21,805 bases of DNA, from positions 1 through 21,805 of the forward strand of contig CAJLYL010000021.1 in the NCBI GenBank assembly GCA_905210855.1. Reading direction: 5' to 3'. The translations under genes and the position numbers were made by a program. Shown one piece after another: positions 14,636 to 21,805 of this stretch (the stretch's first letter is position 1; each line of letters opens with the position of its first letter). The notes beneath the pieces were generated by a model. The model saw only the letters and a program-made list of their open reading frames with translations. It was not told where the DNA came from and ran no database searches. The DNA is from an uncultured Clostridia bacterium. GTDB lineage: Bacteria > Bacillota > Clostridia > UMGS1810.

Positions 14636-15250
14636 TTATTCGCCGTCGGCGATGTTTTTTTCTATTTTCTTTTTTATACGCTGCAGCGCATTGTCTATCG
14701 ATTTTTCGCTCTTGCCGAGGGCAGACGCGATATCCGAATAGGATTTTCCGCGCAGATAGTGCATCAGCACTGCTGTTTCAAATCTGCTGAGCGAAGAAAA
14801 AATCAATTTTTCTGTCTTTGAATATTTCTCCTTATTTATAAAAATATCCTCGGGTGATTTTTCAAAATTGTCTGTGAGTATATCCTCAAGTGTGGTTTCC
14901 GCTTCATCATCATATACCGATTTGCTGAGAGATACATATGAATTGAGCGGAATATGCTTCTTGCGTGTGGCGGATTTTACCGCCGAGAGAATCTGTCGGT
15001 TGATGCACAGGTTTGCAAAGGTGGCAAACGAAGCCTCACTGCCGCTGCGATAATCGCGCACAGCCTTGAACAAGCCTATCATGCCCTCCTGGATGATATC
15101 CTCTCTGTCGGCGCCTATGAGAAAATATCTGCGCGCCGCCGCGAGGACGGCGTTTCTGTATTTGCTCAGCAGATAATCGGTCGCGTCCGAATCACCGCCG
15201 CCAGCCATAAGGGCTATTTCTTCATCTGTCTTAGCCGAAATTTCGTTCAT
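14636..15250 (-). CDS. sigH: Sporulation sigma factor SigH (Spo0H)
   Basis: The 204-aa product matches SigH closely. It has DSDATDYLLSKYRN and RRYFLIGADREDIIQEGMIG (region 2.1-2.2, core and -10 binding), FATFANLCINRQILSAVK and TRKKHIPLNSYVSL (region 2.3-2.4 to 3). The C-terminal region 4 helix-turn-helix is LRGKSYSDIASALGKSEKSIDNALQRIKKK. SigH with core RNA polymerase transcribes early sporulation genes, including spo0A and the spoIIA operon in Bacillus. ATG at 15250 is chosen because AGGTGAT lies six bases before it. The GTG at 15259 lies inside that ribosome binding site. The gene is divergent from spoIIIAA and shares about 110 bp with it; its own promoter is SigA-like. In Bacillus sigH is not next to spoIIIA, so the linkage is lineage-specific. 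Confidence 0.97.
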   Translation of the reverse strand: MNEISAKTDEEIALMAGGGDSDATDYLLSKYRNAVLAAARRYFLIGADREDIIQEGMIGLFKAVRDYRSGSEASFATFANLCINRQILSAVKSATRKKHIPLNSYVSLSKSVYDDEAETTLEDILTDNFEKSPEDIFINKEKYSKTEKLIFSSLSRFETAVLMHYLRGKSYSDIASALGKSEKSIDNALQRIKKKIEKNIADGE

Positions 15251-15267
15251 TATAATCACCTAAGCCT

Positions 15268-15296
15268 ATATTACAAAATTATCTTCATTTTGTCAA
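15268..15296 (-). promoter_or_regulatory. SigA-type promoter of sigH
   Basis: On the minus strand perfect TTGACA (15296-15291), a 17-bp spacer and TAATAT (15273-15268) lie just before the AGGTGAT of sigH. Confidence 0.82.
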
Positions 15297-15360
15297 GCTT
15301 TATGTTCTATTTTCGGACAACTTATAATATATTTGTACAAGATACGGAGTGAGATATTCT

Positions 15361-16305
15361 ATGAAAAATCTTAAGGCAGAAATACTTGCTTGTCTGCCGC
15401 GGCGCTGCGTACCGCTGTTTGGTACGCTCGGCGCTGCCGCATGGGACACGCTGGAGGAGATAAGAATCCGCAAGCACGGGGCAATTATCCTCGTCGGCGG
15501 CGGCTTTTCGCGGTTCTTGGGCGAGGGAGGCGCTACGGACGATTATGCAAGGGCGTATATTACCGATTCGCAGCTGGCGGATGAGATTGTGAAAATATGC
15601 ACCGGCTTCTCTCCGTATGCATATGAAAAATACCTTGCCGACGGATATGTGACGGTTAAGGGCGGACACAGGGTTGGAATATGCGGTACGGCCGTCATAA
15701 AGGACGGAAGAGTGTGCGGTTTTAAAAATGTGTCGTCGGTCTGCATACGTATAGCGCACGACGCGGTGGGATTCGGCAAAAATATCGCCGCAGAGATAAA
15801 CAGGGGCGCAGCCTGCCTTACCACGGCAATAGTGTCGCCGCCGAAATGCGGCAAAACCACGCTGTTGAGAAGTATAGCGCGATATATATCAAACGGAGAT
15901 GCAGGCAAAATGCGCTGCGTCTGCATAGCGGACGAGAGGGGAGAGATATGCTCCATGCGCGACGGGATCGCACAGTTTGACATAGGCATAAACACCTGCG
16001 TAATAGACGGCTGCCCCAAAAAAGCTGCCGTGGAGATTGCTCTGCGCACCATGTCTCCGGATGTTATTATATGTGATGAGATTTTCGGCGAATCCGAGGC
16101 GGACGTGCTTTGCAGTGTCATATACGGCGGTGTTAGTGTGATATATGCCGTCCACGGCAGAAGCTTTGATACAATACGGGCGGCGGACAGATTTCGCACT
16201 TTGACCGAATTGACCGAGTATTGCGTTGAGCTTAGTTCAAGCAGGGGCGTTGGCACAATAGAGAATATGCGCAATTTAAAAGCAGAGGGCGGTGTTTTGC
16301 AATGA
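15361..16305 (+). CDS. spoIIIAA: Stage III sporulation protein AA (ATPase)
   Basis: The 314-aa cytoplasmic ATPase resembles type II/IV secretion ATPases and would power the SpoIIIA-SpoIIQ channel from the mother cell. An N-terminal domain (LEEIRIRKHGAIILVG, YEKYLADGYVTVKGGHRVGICGTAV) leads to a Walker A at residues 158-167 (SPPKCGKTTL), RVCIADERGEIC-like Walker B support and Walker B DVIICDEI near 234. The usual first Gly of the P-loop is Ser here; GKT is intact. ATG at 15361 follows GGAGTGAG; the GTG at 15349 lies within that site. The gene opens the spoIIIA operon, expressed from SigE in Bacillus. A weak SigE-like pair (TTCTATT 15305-15311, AATATATT 15326-15333, 14-bp spacer) could serve here but is not convincing. 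Confidence 0.95.
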   Translation: MKNLKAEILACLPRRCVPLFGTLGAAAWDTLEEIRIRKHGAIILVGGGFSRFLGEGGATDDYARAYITDSQLADEIVKICTGFSPYAYEKYLADGYVTVKGGHRVGICGTAVIKDGRVCGFKNVSSVCIRIAHDAVGFGKNIAAEINRGAACLTTAIVSPPKCGKTTLLRSIARYISNGDAGKMRCVCIADERGEICSMRDGIAQFDIGINTCVIDGCPKKAAVEIALRTMSPDVIICDEIFGESEADVLCSVIYGGVSVIYAVHGRSFDTIRAADRFRTLTELTEYCVELSSSRGVGTIENMRNLKAEGGVLQ

Positions 16306-16811
16306 TGCTCAGAATAATCGGTGCGGCGTGTATTTTAGGCGCTTCGGTACTGCTCGGCATCGCCCACAGCGGCATTTTTAAGATACGGGCAGACAGCCTT
16401 GAGGCACGTGCGGAGTTTTTCACAAGGCTGCGCGAGAAGATAAGCTATGACCGCAGCGACCTTGCAGCCGCCATGAGCGAATGTGCAAGTGCGGATTGCG
16501 GCGGCCTCGGCGCAGATATAACTAAAGTGTGCAGCAATGTCAAAAACCGAGGCGAGGGATTTTATAAAGCGTGGACGGCGACAGCCGAAAAACGGTATTT
16601 GTTCACCGAGGATGACATTCGCGTGATTGACGAATTTATGCGGGCAGCCGACAACGGCAGCGCCGAATCCGTGATTTCCGCGGCGGACTGTGCAGTACAA
16701 AAAATCGGCGACGACCTCAAAAAACTCCGTGAATACGGCGAAAAGAACAAAAAAGTATTTTTTTCGCTATGGCTCTATTCGGGGATTTTCCTGGTGATAA
16801 TGCTGATGTAA
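16302..16811 (+). CDS. spoIIIAB: Stage III sporulation protein AB
   Basis: The 169-aa product has the usual SpoIIIAB length and layout. There is an N-terminal membrane helix (IIGAACILGASVLLGIA), a helical soluble domain with ARAEFFTRLREKISYD, and a C-terminal helix ending in KNKKVFFSLWLYSGIFLVIMLM. It resembles GspF-type inner-membrane platform proteins and would sit under the channel with the AA ATPase. ATG at 16302 overlaps the TGA of spoIIIAA; a second ATG follows immediately. Confidence 0.94.
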   Translation: MMLRIIGAACILGASVLLGIAHSGIFKIRADSLEARAEFFTRLREKISYDRSDLAAAMSECASADCGGLGADITKVCSNVKNRGEGFYKAWTATAEKRYLFTEDDIRVIDEFMRAADNGSAESVISAADCAVQKIGDDLKKLREYGEKNKKVFFSLWLYSGIFLVIMLM

Positions 16812-16828
16812 AATAACGGAGGGCAAAC

Positions 16829-17017
16829 ATGGAGATAATTTTCAAGATAGCCGGCATAGGAATAATAGTTGCCATACTTTACAGGCTTTTGGTACAGGCA
16901 GGGCGCGAGGAACAGGCTCTAATGCTGTCAATCGGAGGACTCATAGTTGTTATGCTGATGATAATAGGGGAGATAAACAAGCTATTTGAGGCAGTGAGAA
17001 CTATGTTTACTTACTGA
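16829..17017 (+). CDS. spoIIIAC: Stage III sporulation protein AC
   Basis: The 62-aa protein consists of two membrane helices (FKIAGIGIIVAILYRLLVQ and LMLSIGGLIVVMLMIIGEI) joined by the conserved GREEQA turn. The size and sequence are typical of SpoIIIAC. ACGGAGGGC lies before the ATG. It would form the membrane part of the mother-cell complex with SpoIIIAD, whose ATG overlaps its stop. Confidence 0.95.
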   Translation: MEIIFKIAGIGIIVAILYRLLVQAGREEQALMLSIGGLIVVMLMIIGEINKLFEAVRTMFTY

Positions 17018-17391
17018 TGTTTGTCCGTGCAGTGTGTGCGGCAATAGCCGGATTGTTCCTCGTCAGCACATTAAAACAATGCAAAAGCGACTATGCGCCG
17101 GCGGTCACGCTATGCGTCTGTATATATATAATAACCCTGTGTATTGACGGATTTATGACGGTATACGGCAGCATTGCCGAGGAAATAATGCCGATTGACG
17201 GCGAATTAAGCAAAGCCCTGCTTAAGATAGTCGGCATTTCATATATGCGCAGCTTTGTTTGCGGCATATGCAATGACTACGGGCAAAAATCCATTGCGGT
17301 AAAAGCGGATATTGCCGCAAGGATAGCGGCGGTTTCCGTTGTGGCTCCGCATTTAATCAAGGTGTATGTTTACATAATTAAATTACTGTAA
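17017..17391 (+). CDS. spoIIIAD: Stage III sporulation protein AD
   Basis: The 124-aa protein carries three or four membrane helices, with FLVSTLKQCKSDYAPAVTLCVC near the N-terminus. The central conserved block is KALLKIVGISYMRSFVCGICNDYGQKSIAVKADIAAR (about 67-103). This is the family's typical core. The ATG shares one base with the spoIIIAC stop, indicating coupled translation of the two small membrane subunits. Confidence 0.95.
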   Translation: MFVRAVCAAIAGLFLVSTLKQCKSDYAPAVTLCVCIYIITLCIDGFMTVYGSIAEEIMPIDGELSKALLKIVGISYMRSFVCGICNDYGQKSIAVKADIAARIAAVSVVAPHLIKVYVYIIKLL

Positions 17392-17405
17392 AGGATAATG
17401 CGGCG

Positions 17406-18494
17406 ATGAAATATAAATGTACAGTGGCACTGGCAATAATACTTTTTGTGATTACCATAGAGGCAAATGCGTATGATATAAATTACGCCGATATCGGTAA
17501 GGAGCGTATTATTTCCGCAATTGACAGCGAACTCGGGGAAGGTTTCGATTCGTCGGCAATTCTTGATTTGCTGTCCGCCGGAGATTTTAAATCTGCTTTT
17601 TCGACGGTGATTTCCTGTGTAACGCAGAGATTAAAACTCATGTTGAATAACCGTAACAATATTATGTCAACTATATTCGCAATTCTCGCCGTTTCTTCGC
17701 TTGTATCTCTTGCCGAGGGTTCGGATATGAGCAAAAATTGCTCTGCCGTGCTTTGCGTTTCTGCCTCCGCCGTGCTTGTCCGGCTGTATATGAATATATA
17801 TTCCGTTGCCGCTCAGACGGCGGCGTCGGTGTTTTCTGTAATGAGAGTGGCGCTGCCGATTTTCATCGGTGTTTCCGCAGCGAGCGGAAAAGCGGCGTCC
17901 ACAGCTGTTGCAGACAGCGTTTTTGCAGGTTTTACCGTCGGGTTTGATTATCTGTGCAGGGCGTTTATGCCGCTTATCTCGATTGCGGCTGCTGCCGCCG
18001 TCGTCAATTCACTCGGGGTCAGGTGCGCAGGCATCGGCAAGCTGATATTCTCCGCCGTCAATTGGATTATGGGCATATGCTGCGTTGTGTTTACGGCGCT
18101 GATGAAGCTGACCTCTGCCGGCGCGAGTGAGTTTGACCATATTACCCTCAGCGGAATAAAATACGCAGCGGCGCACGGAATACCTGTGATAGGCGGATTT
18201 GTCTCCGAATCCGCAAGCGCCGTCATCGGCGCGGCGCTGATATTACGCAGTTCTCTCGGTGTGCTTACCGCGGCGGCGCTTTGCATTATCTGTGCAGTGC
18301 CGTGCATATACATATTTGCGTGTTCGCTTATTCTGCGGCTGTCGGCAGCTGTTTGCTCGTCCTTTGCACCCGGCGGAACAGCCTCGCTGACAGAGGGCTT
18401 TGGCGTGTGTATAAGCGAGCTCGGGGCGATTTTGCTCGCCGTATGTCTTTCCTTCATAATAGGTATATCGATTATGCTGTCATCGGGGGTGTGA
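17406..18494 (+). CDS. spoIIIAE: Stage III sporulation protein AE
   Basis: The 362-aa polytopic protein starts with a signal-peptide-like segment (MKYKCTVALAIILFVITIEANA). A short extracytoplasmic region follows and then about seven to eight hydrophobic helices (for example IMSTIFAILAVSSLVSLA, FMPLISIAAAAAVVNSLG, GAILLAVCLSFIIGISIML). It is somewhat shorter than the roughly 400 aa of Bacillus SpoIIIAE, with the difference mainly near the N-terminus. It is thought to be the main membrane pore-like subunit. It lies 14 bp after spoIIIAD and 3 bp before spoIIIAF. Confidence 0.94.
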   Translation: MKYKCTVALAIILFVITIEANAYDINYADIGKERIISAIDSELGEGFDSSAILDLLSAGDFKSAFSTVISCVTQRLKLMLNNRNNIMSTIFAILAVSSLVSLAEGSDMSKNCSAVLCVSASAVLVRLYMNIYSVAAQTAASVFSVMRVALPIFIGVSAASGKAASTAVADSVFAGFTVGFDYLCRAFMPLISIAAAAAVVNSLGVRCAGIGKLIFSAVNWIMGICCVVFTALMKLTSAGASEFDHITLSGIKYAAAHGIPVIGGFVSESASAVIGAALILRSSLGVLTAAALCIICAVPCIYIFACSLILRLSAAVCSSFAPGGTASLTEGFGVCISELGAILLAVCLSFIIGISIMLSSGV

Positions 18495-18497
18495 GCC

Positions 18498-18773
18498 GTG
18501 GAGAACATCAGAAGTATTTTTGAAGCCATTATCGGTGCAATGATTCTTGCGAGTGCAGTGCTCATGCTGTGCCCCGGACGTTTTGAAAAAAAACTCATTT
18601 CCATGCTCGCTGTGAGTTATATTGTTATATCGCTGACAAAGGGCGGTGATTTTTCGCTTGATTTGCGCCGCGAATACGACGGCATCATAGCGGAGGCCGA
18701 GGACTACGCGGACGGTATCCGCGCCGACGCCGAAAAATATGTTGAGAGTGAAGAGAGAAAAAATACGGAGTGA
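18498..18773 (+). CDS. spoIIIAF: Stage III sporulation protein AF, short form without ring domain
   Basis: The GTG-started product is only 91 aa. It has two membrane helices (about 5-25, IIGAMILASAVLMLCP; about 32-50, LISMLAVSYIVISLTKGGDFSL) and a 40-residue charged helix that ends ESEERKNTE. Position in the operon and the two-helix start identify SpoIIIAF. The Bacillus protein is about 206 aa and carries a soluble EscJ/PrgK-like ring-building domain after the helices; that domain is absent here. The stop falls in the GGAGTGA ribosome binding site of spoIIIAG, which begins seven bases later, so there is no room for a lost tail. Confidence 0.88.
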   Translation: MENIRSIFEAIIGAMILASAVLMLCPGRFEKKLISMLAVSYIVISLTKGGDFSLDLRREYDGIIAEAEDYADGIRADAEKYVESEERKNTE

Positions 18774-18780
18774 AATATGT

Positions 18781-19266
18781 ATGAAGGATATTTTATATTT
18801 GTTAAAAACGAAAAAAATGATATTTGCTCTGCTTGCTTTGGGAATAATACTGATGAGCGTGTCGCATTTCGGCAGCGGCGAGCCGTCGGGAGGCCTGTTC
18901 TCAAGAACTTTTTCGCAGCCTGCTGCCGGGGATGATGTTTCATCGGAACAGCTCGAGGAAAAAATCGCCGCCATAATCAAATCGGCTTATTCTCTGGACG
19001 AGGTAAGTGTGATTATAACCTACGACACGGCAGGCGAAAAAATTGTTGAGCATGAATATGCCGCTGAGGCAAGCGGCGAAAGGGCATATTCATTCGGCAG
19101 CTCCGCCGCGGCGCCCTTTGTAAAAGGCGAAAAGCTCCCGGGAGTGCGCGGCGCGCTGGTTTGCGCATATCCTCTCAGCGAGGATTTGTCGTATGACATC
19201 AAAAACGCTGTTTCAACGCTTTTGGGCGTCTCTGTAAACAGAGTCAGCGTAATTTATAAAAAGTAA
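18781..19266 (+). CDS. spoIIIAG: Stage III sporulation protein AG
   Basis: The 161-aa product has one N-terminal membrane helix (MIFALLALGIILMSV) and a soluble domain. The ring-building motif is split by a short insert: LEEKIAAIIKSAYSLDEVSVIITYD, then VRGALVCAYPLSEDLSYDIKNAV ending NRVSVIYKK. SpoIIIAG forms a large ring in the intermembrane space. It is shorter than the Bacillus protein (about 229 aa), chiefly in the beta-insert. The start at 18781 is chosen over 18739 because GGAGTG lies eight bases before it. Confidence 0.93.
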   Translation: MKDILYLLKTKKMIFALLALGIILMSVSHFGSGEPSGGLFSRTFSQPAAGDDVSSEQLEEKIAAIIKSAYSLDEVSVIITYDTAGEKIVEHEYAAEASGERAYSFGSSAAAPFVKGEKLPGVRGALVCAYPLSEDLSYDIKNAVSTLLGVSVNRVSVIYKK

Positions 19267-19280
19267 GAGGGGTTGTTATT

Positions 19281-19802
19281 ATGGTAAACAAAAAGGCAAT
19301 TGCACTGTCGGCTTTGGCACTTATGCTTATGGGCGTCGGTTATGTGAATTATTCGCAGTCTACCGAGCCGACCGCGGCGACGGCAGACGAGGAATACGTC
19401 CCCGTGGGCGAATCGAAGCTTGTGTCGTCCGACTCCGTTGAATCGGCAGCTGACGGTGAAAATTATTTTAAGAAGGCGCGGATTAACCGTGAGACGGAGC
19501 GTGCTAAAAGCATTGATCTGCTCAAGCAAACCATTGCCGACAGCTCCACCGCGCCGGAGGCGAGGGAAAACGCGCAGAATCAGCTTTCAAAAATTGCGGA
19601 CAACATGGAAATCGAGGCAAACGCCGAGGGGCTTATCACCGCAAAGGGTTACAGGGATTGCGTGGTATATATATCCGACAGTGCCGTAAACGCCGTTGTA
19701 GCCTCGGAAAATGAGCTTACCGCGGCTGATACCGCAAAGATTCGTGATATAATTTTTGAACAAACGAATAATAATAACATAAAAATAGTTGCAGTCAAAT
19801 AA
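19281..19802 (+). CDS. spoIIIAH: Stage III sporulation protein AH
   Basis: The 173-aa protein has an N-terminal membrane helix (AIALSALALMLMGVGYV), an acidic linker (about 30-60), and a C-terminal ring-building domain (about 65-173). Its landmarks are ARINRETERAKSIDLLKQ and AEGLITAKGYRDCVVYISDSAVNAVV. SpoIIIAH crosses the intermembrane space to bind SpoIIQ from the forespore, joining the two halves of the feeding tube. No spoIIQ is in the window. AGAGGGG lies before the ATG. It is the last gene of the operon; the next gene has its own promoter, which overlaps the end of this one. Confidence 0.95.
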   Translation: MVNKKAIALSALALMLMGVGYVNYSQSTEPTAATADEEYVPVGESKLVSSDSVESAADGENYFKKARINRETERAKSIDLLKQTIADSSTAPEARENAQNQLSKIADNMEIEANAEGLITAKGYRDCVVYISDSAVNAVVASENELTAADTAKIRDIIFEQTNNNNIKIVAVK

Positions 19803-19817
19803 ATTTTGTGTTATAAT
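19789..19817 (+). promoter_or_regulatory. Candidate SigA-type promoter for asp23-nusB-xseA
   Basis: Perfect TATAAT (19812-19817) preceded at 17 bp by TTGCAG (19789-19794), a weak -35. AATAGGTT occurs twice, at 19815-19822 and 19826-19833, 11 bp apart across the predicted start site. A small hairpin GTGTT/AACAC at 19840-19852 lies in the leader. Confidence 0.6.
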
Positions 19818-19881
19818 AGGTTCTAAATAGGTTTAAAACGTGTTTTTAACACTTTTACGAATTATTAGGGAGGCTTGAAAA

Positions 19882-20301
19882 ATGGCTGAAAATGAACAGA
19901 TTACGGATTTTGCCGGCAATGTTAAAATTTCCGATGAGGTTATCATAACGATAGCCGCCGTTGCCGTCTCGGAGGTAAAGGGCGTCAGCTGCATAGGCGG
20001 TACGCTCAGCGAGATTGCGCAGAAATTCGGCAAGAAGAATTTTGTAAAGGGAATAAAGGTTACAAACGGCGATGAGCTGACGATTGACGTAAACGTGGTT
20101 GTCGATTACGGAGTGAGGATTCCCGAGGTGGCTTGGAGCGTGCAGGATAATGTTAAAAAATCTGTCGAGCTTATGAGCGGACTCACCGTTGGCAAGGTAA
20201 ACGTCCATGTGGTTGGCGTTGAAAACCGCGTTGAGACTGCGGAGACCGCCGAGGAACTTGTGCCCGAGCAAAACGACGGCGAGGACAAAACTCAGGAATA
20301 A
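19882..20301 (+). CDS. Asp23/Gls24 family envelope stress response protein (YqhY-like)
   Basis: The 139-aa protein has the Asp23/DUF322 fold: NVKISDEVIITIAAVAVSEVKGV, a variable loop (GGTLSEIAQKFGKKNF), then GIKVTNGDELTIDVNVVVDYG and VAWSVQDNVKKSVELMSGL...VNVHVVGV. The acidic C-terminal tail is typical. In Bacillus, YqhY lies between accBC and nusB and affects acetyl-CoA carboxylase; that position next to nusB is kept here. AGGGAGGC precedes the ATG. Confidence 0.92.
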   Translation: MAENEQITDFAGNVKISDEVIITIAAVAVSEVKGVSCIGGTLSEIAQKFGKKNFVKGIKVTNGDELTIDVNVVVDYGVRIPEVAWSVQDNVKKSVELMSGLTVGKVNVHVVGVENRVETAETAEELVPEQNDGEDKTQE

Positions 20302-20350
20302 TTATTTTGCACTTTCACATTTTTATGATTTACTCACTCAGGAGGAATAT

Positions 20351-20761
20351 ATGAGCAGAAGAACTGCGAGGGATTTTGCCTTCAAGCTAATTTTTGAAAT
20401 ACCGTTTTTCGGATACGAGAAGGCCGGTGAAAGAATTGATTTTCATTTCGGCTATGACGAGCTGCCGCTGACGGAGGCTGACGACAATTATATCAGAGCC
20501 GTTGTGGAGAAATGCTTTGCCGACATAGGCGATATTGACGAAAGAATATCGTCGGCGCTGAGCAACTGGAAGCTTGAAAGGCTGTCCAAGGTTGATTTGG
20601 CGATCCTGCGGCTTGCCGCAACCGAGATACTGTACATCGATGACGTGCCGTACAAGGTTGCCGTAAACGAGGCTGTCGAGCTTGCCAAGCAATACGGCGA
20701 AGACAGCTCACCGTCGTTTATAAACGGTGTGCTCTCGGCATTTGAAAATGCCGCAGGCTGA
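20351..20761 (+). CDS. nusB: Transcription antitermination factor NusB
   Basis: The 136-aa protein starts with SRRTARDFAFKLIFEI and has the conserved C-terminal half WKLERLSKVDLAILRLAATEILY, VPYKVAVNEAVELAKQYG and SPSFINGVLSAF, as in NusB. It binds boxA RNA with NusE (S10) during rRNA antitermination. The start is fixed by AGGAGG at 20340-20345; the frame is open 48 codons upstream, but that region overlaps asp23. It is 49 bp after asp23 and 15 bp before xseA. Confidence 0.95.
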   Translation: MSRRTARDFAFKLIFEIPFFGYEKAGERIDFHFGYDELPLTEADDNYIRAVVEKCFADIGDIDERISSALSNWKLERLSKVDLAILRLAATEILYIDDVPYKVAVNEAVELAKQYGEDSSPSFINGVLSAFENAAG

Positions 20762-20776
20762 CGGGAGGCGCAACAA

Positions 20777-21805
20777 ATGCCCATTGTAACCGTCAGTCAG
20801 CTCAACAATTATATGAAAAGATTTGTTGATTCCAACAAAAATCTTTCCGGAATATATGTTAGGGGCGAGATATCCAACTACAAGCGCCACAGCTCAGGGC
20901 ACGTGTACATGACTCTTAAGGACTCCGCCTCGGCGCTGAGGTGCGTTATGTTCAGCTCCTATACCTCTCGGCTGAGCTTTGAGCCGCGCAGCGGCATGAA
21001 GGCAATCGTATTCGGCAGAATATCCGTCTATGAACGCGACGGCGCGTATCAGCTGTATGCGGAAATGCTTGTGCCGGACGGCATCGGCGAGTTGTATGCG
21101 GCTTACGAGCAGCTCAAGGCTCAGCTTGAGACGGAGGGATATTTTGCACCGGAGGCAAAAAAGCCGCTTCCGAAATATCCGTCTCACATAGGCGTTGTAA
21201 CCTCGCCGCAGGGCGCGGCGGTGCGCGATATAATCAGCGTGCTTGCAAGGCGTTATCCGCTTGCGGAGGTGAGCGTTTATCCGGCTCTTGTTCAGGGAGT
21301 CGGCGCGGTGCAGTCTGTTGCCGACGGCATAGAGTATTTTAACACCGCTGTCATACCCGATGTAATCATAGTCGGCAGGGGCGGCGGCTCAATAGAGGAT
21401 TTGTGGGCATTTAACGACAGAGCTGTCGCCGATGCGATATATAAATCGGTTGTGCCGGTGATATCTGCCGTAGGACACGAGACCGACTTTACCATAGCGG
21501 ATTTTGTGGCAGATTTGCGCGCCCCGACTCCCTCGGCGGCTGCGGAGCTTGCCGTGCCGGATCAGGCAGAGCTGCGGCGCAAGCTGCAAATGCTTGCAGA
21601 ACGTATGTGCAAGAGCCAGCAGCACAAAATAGACGGGTATGACCGCCGTCTCCGGGAGCTGCAGCGCAAGCGTGTATTGACGGATTCCATGGCCTTTCTG
21701 CAGGACCGCAGCATGCAATTGGATCTCACACAGGAGAGATTGGTGTCCGCCATGGAGCGCGTGATCGACAGAAACACCCGCCGCTTTACCCATGCGGCCG
21801 CGTCC
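20777..21805 (+). CDS. xseA: Exodeoxyribonuclease VII large subunit, partial at window end
   Basis: The frame runs from ATG 20777 (GGGAGG upstream) to the window edge without a stop: 343 residues, against about 400 or more for a full XseA. Residues about 1-105 form the OB-fold (TVSQLNNYMKRFVDS, GEISNYKRHSSGHVYMTLKD, VFGRISVYERDGAYQLYAE). The catalytic domain holds IGVVTSPQGAAVRDI, IIVGRGGGSIEDLWAFND and PVISAVGHETDFTIADFVAD (about 130-250), followed by the start of the coiled-coil. With XseB it degrades single-stranded DNA to oligonucleotides. xseB is expected just past the edge. Confidence 0.97.
   Translation, partial: MPIVTVSQLNNYMKRFVDSNKNLSGIYVRGEISNYKRHSSGHVYMTLKDSASALRCVMFSSYTSRLSFEPRSGMKAIVFGRISVYERDGAYQLYAEMLVPDGIGELYAAYEQLKAQLETEGYFAPEAKKPLPKYPSHIGVVTSPQGAAVRDIISVLARRYPLAEVSVYPALVQGVGAVQSVADGIEYFNTAVIPDVIIVGRGGGSIEDLWAFNDRAVADAIYKSVVPVISAVGHETDFTIADFVADLRAPTPSAAAELAVPDQAELRRKLQMLAERMCKSQQHKIDGYDRRLRELQRKRVLTDSMAFLQDRSMQLDLTQERLVSAMERVIDRNTRRFTHAAAS

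Noticed and set aside
15543..16274. Minus-strand ORF of 243 aa
   Set aside because: It lies entirely antisense to spoIIIAA; its length follows from the codon bias of the real gene.
17948..18604. Minus-strand ORF of 218 aa
   Set aside because: Antisense to spoIIIAE and spoIIIAF, with no ribosome binding site and no family motif.
19840..19852. GTGTT/AACAC hairpin as a terminator of the spoIIIA operon
   Set aside because: The stem is only five pairs, AT-rich, and lies downstream of the predicted asp23 promoter, so it would also stop that transcript.

Overview
The window looks like chromosome of an endospore-forming, low- to mid-GC Gram-positive bacterium of the class Clostridia, probably a gut or other anaerobic lineage; I cannot name the genus. 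The evidence is a complete spoIIIAA-AH operon, a spo0H-type sigma H gene, a secreted SLH-domain protein, strong GGAGG-type ribosome binding sites, and SigA-like promoters with 17-bp spacers at several operons.

Layout. 1-905 (minus): AT-rich C-terminal half of a multi-spanning membrane protein with no start signal, probably a decayed remnant. 963-4001 (minus): an overlapping operon of a Lrp/AsnC regulator, a class I/II aminotransferase, the tRNA wobble methyltransferase TrmL and a DegV fatty-acid-binding protein, with a clear promoter at 4033-4061. 4143-6023 (minus): a secreted protein with three SLH repeats and a GH18 domain. 6247-7946 (plus): KDPG aldolase and 2-keto-3-deoxygluconate kinase, driven by a promoter whose -35 lies in two adjacent palindromes. 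8087-11574 (plus): an EIIA-Glc-fold protein with both active-site histidines replaced by arginine, a divergent PduO-type cobalamin adenosyltransferase, and a large secreted protein with Asp-box-like repeats. 11639-11746 (minus): a 35-residue, Asn-rich small ORF. 11897-11973: tRNA-Arg(ACG) with its own promoter and terminator. 12192-14432 (plus): an overlapping three-gene lipid cassette (CrtO-like acyltransferase, MGDG-synthase/UgtP-like glycosyltransferase, PAP2-type phosphatase), followed by a long structured hairpin and a bidirectional terminator. 14636-15250 (minus): sigH. 15361-19802 (plus): spoIIIAA to spoIIIAH. 19882-21805 (plus): Asp23/YqhY, nusB and the 5' part of xseA, cut by the window end.

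How the genes fit together. The right third is a sporulation and housekeeping block: SigH starts the sporulation sigma cascade and SpoIIIAA-AH forms the mother-cell side of the forespore feeding channel. It is fused to the yqhY-nusB-xseA neighbourhood also known in Bacillus, but without the accBC and folD genes found there. SpoIIIAF is unusually short and lacks the expected soluble ring domain. The most unusual items are the His-less EIIA homologue, the cobalamin adenosyltransferase with a replaced axial-ligand-displacing Phe, the Asn-rich small ORF, the 94-nt imperfect hairpin whose wobble pairs favour the plus-strand transcript, and the acyltransferase-glycosyltransferase-PAP2 cassette, which may make an acylated glycolipid.
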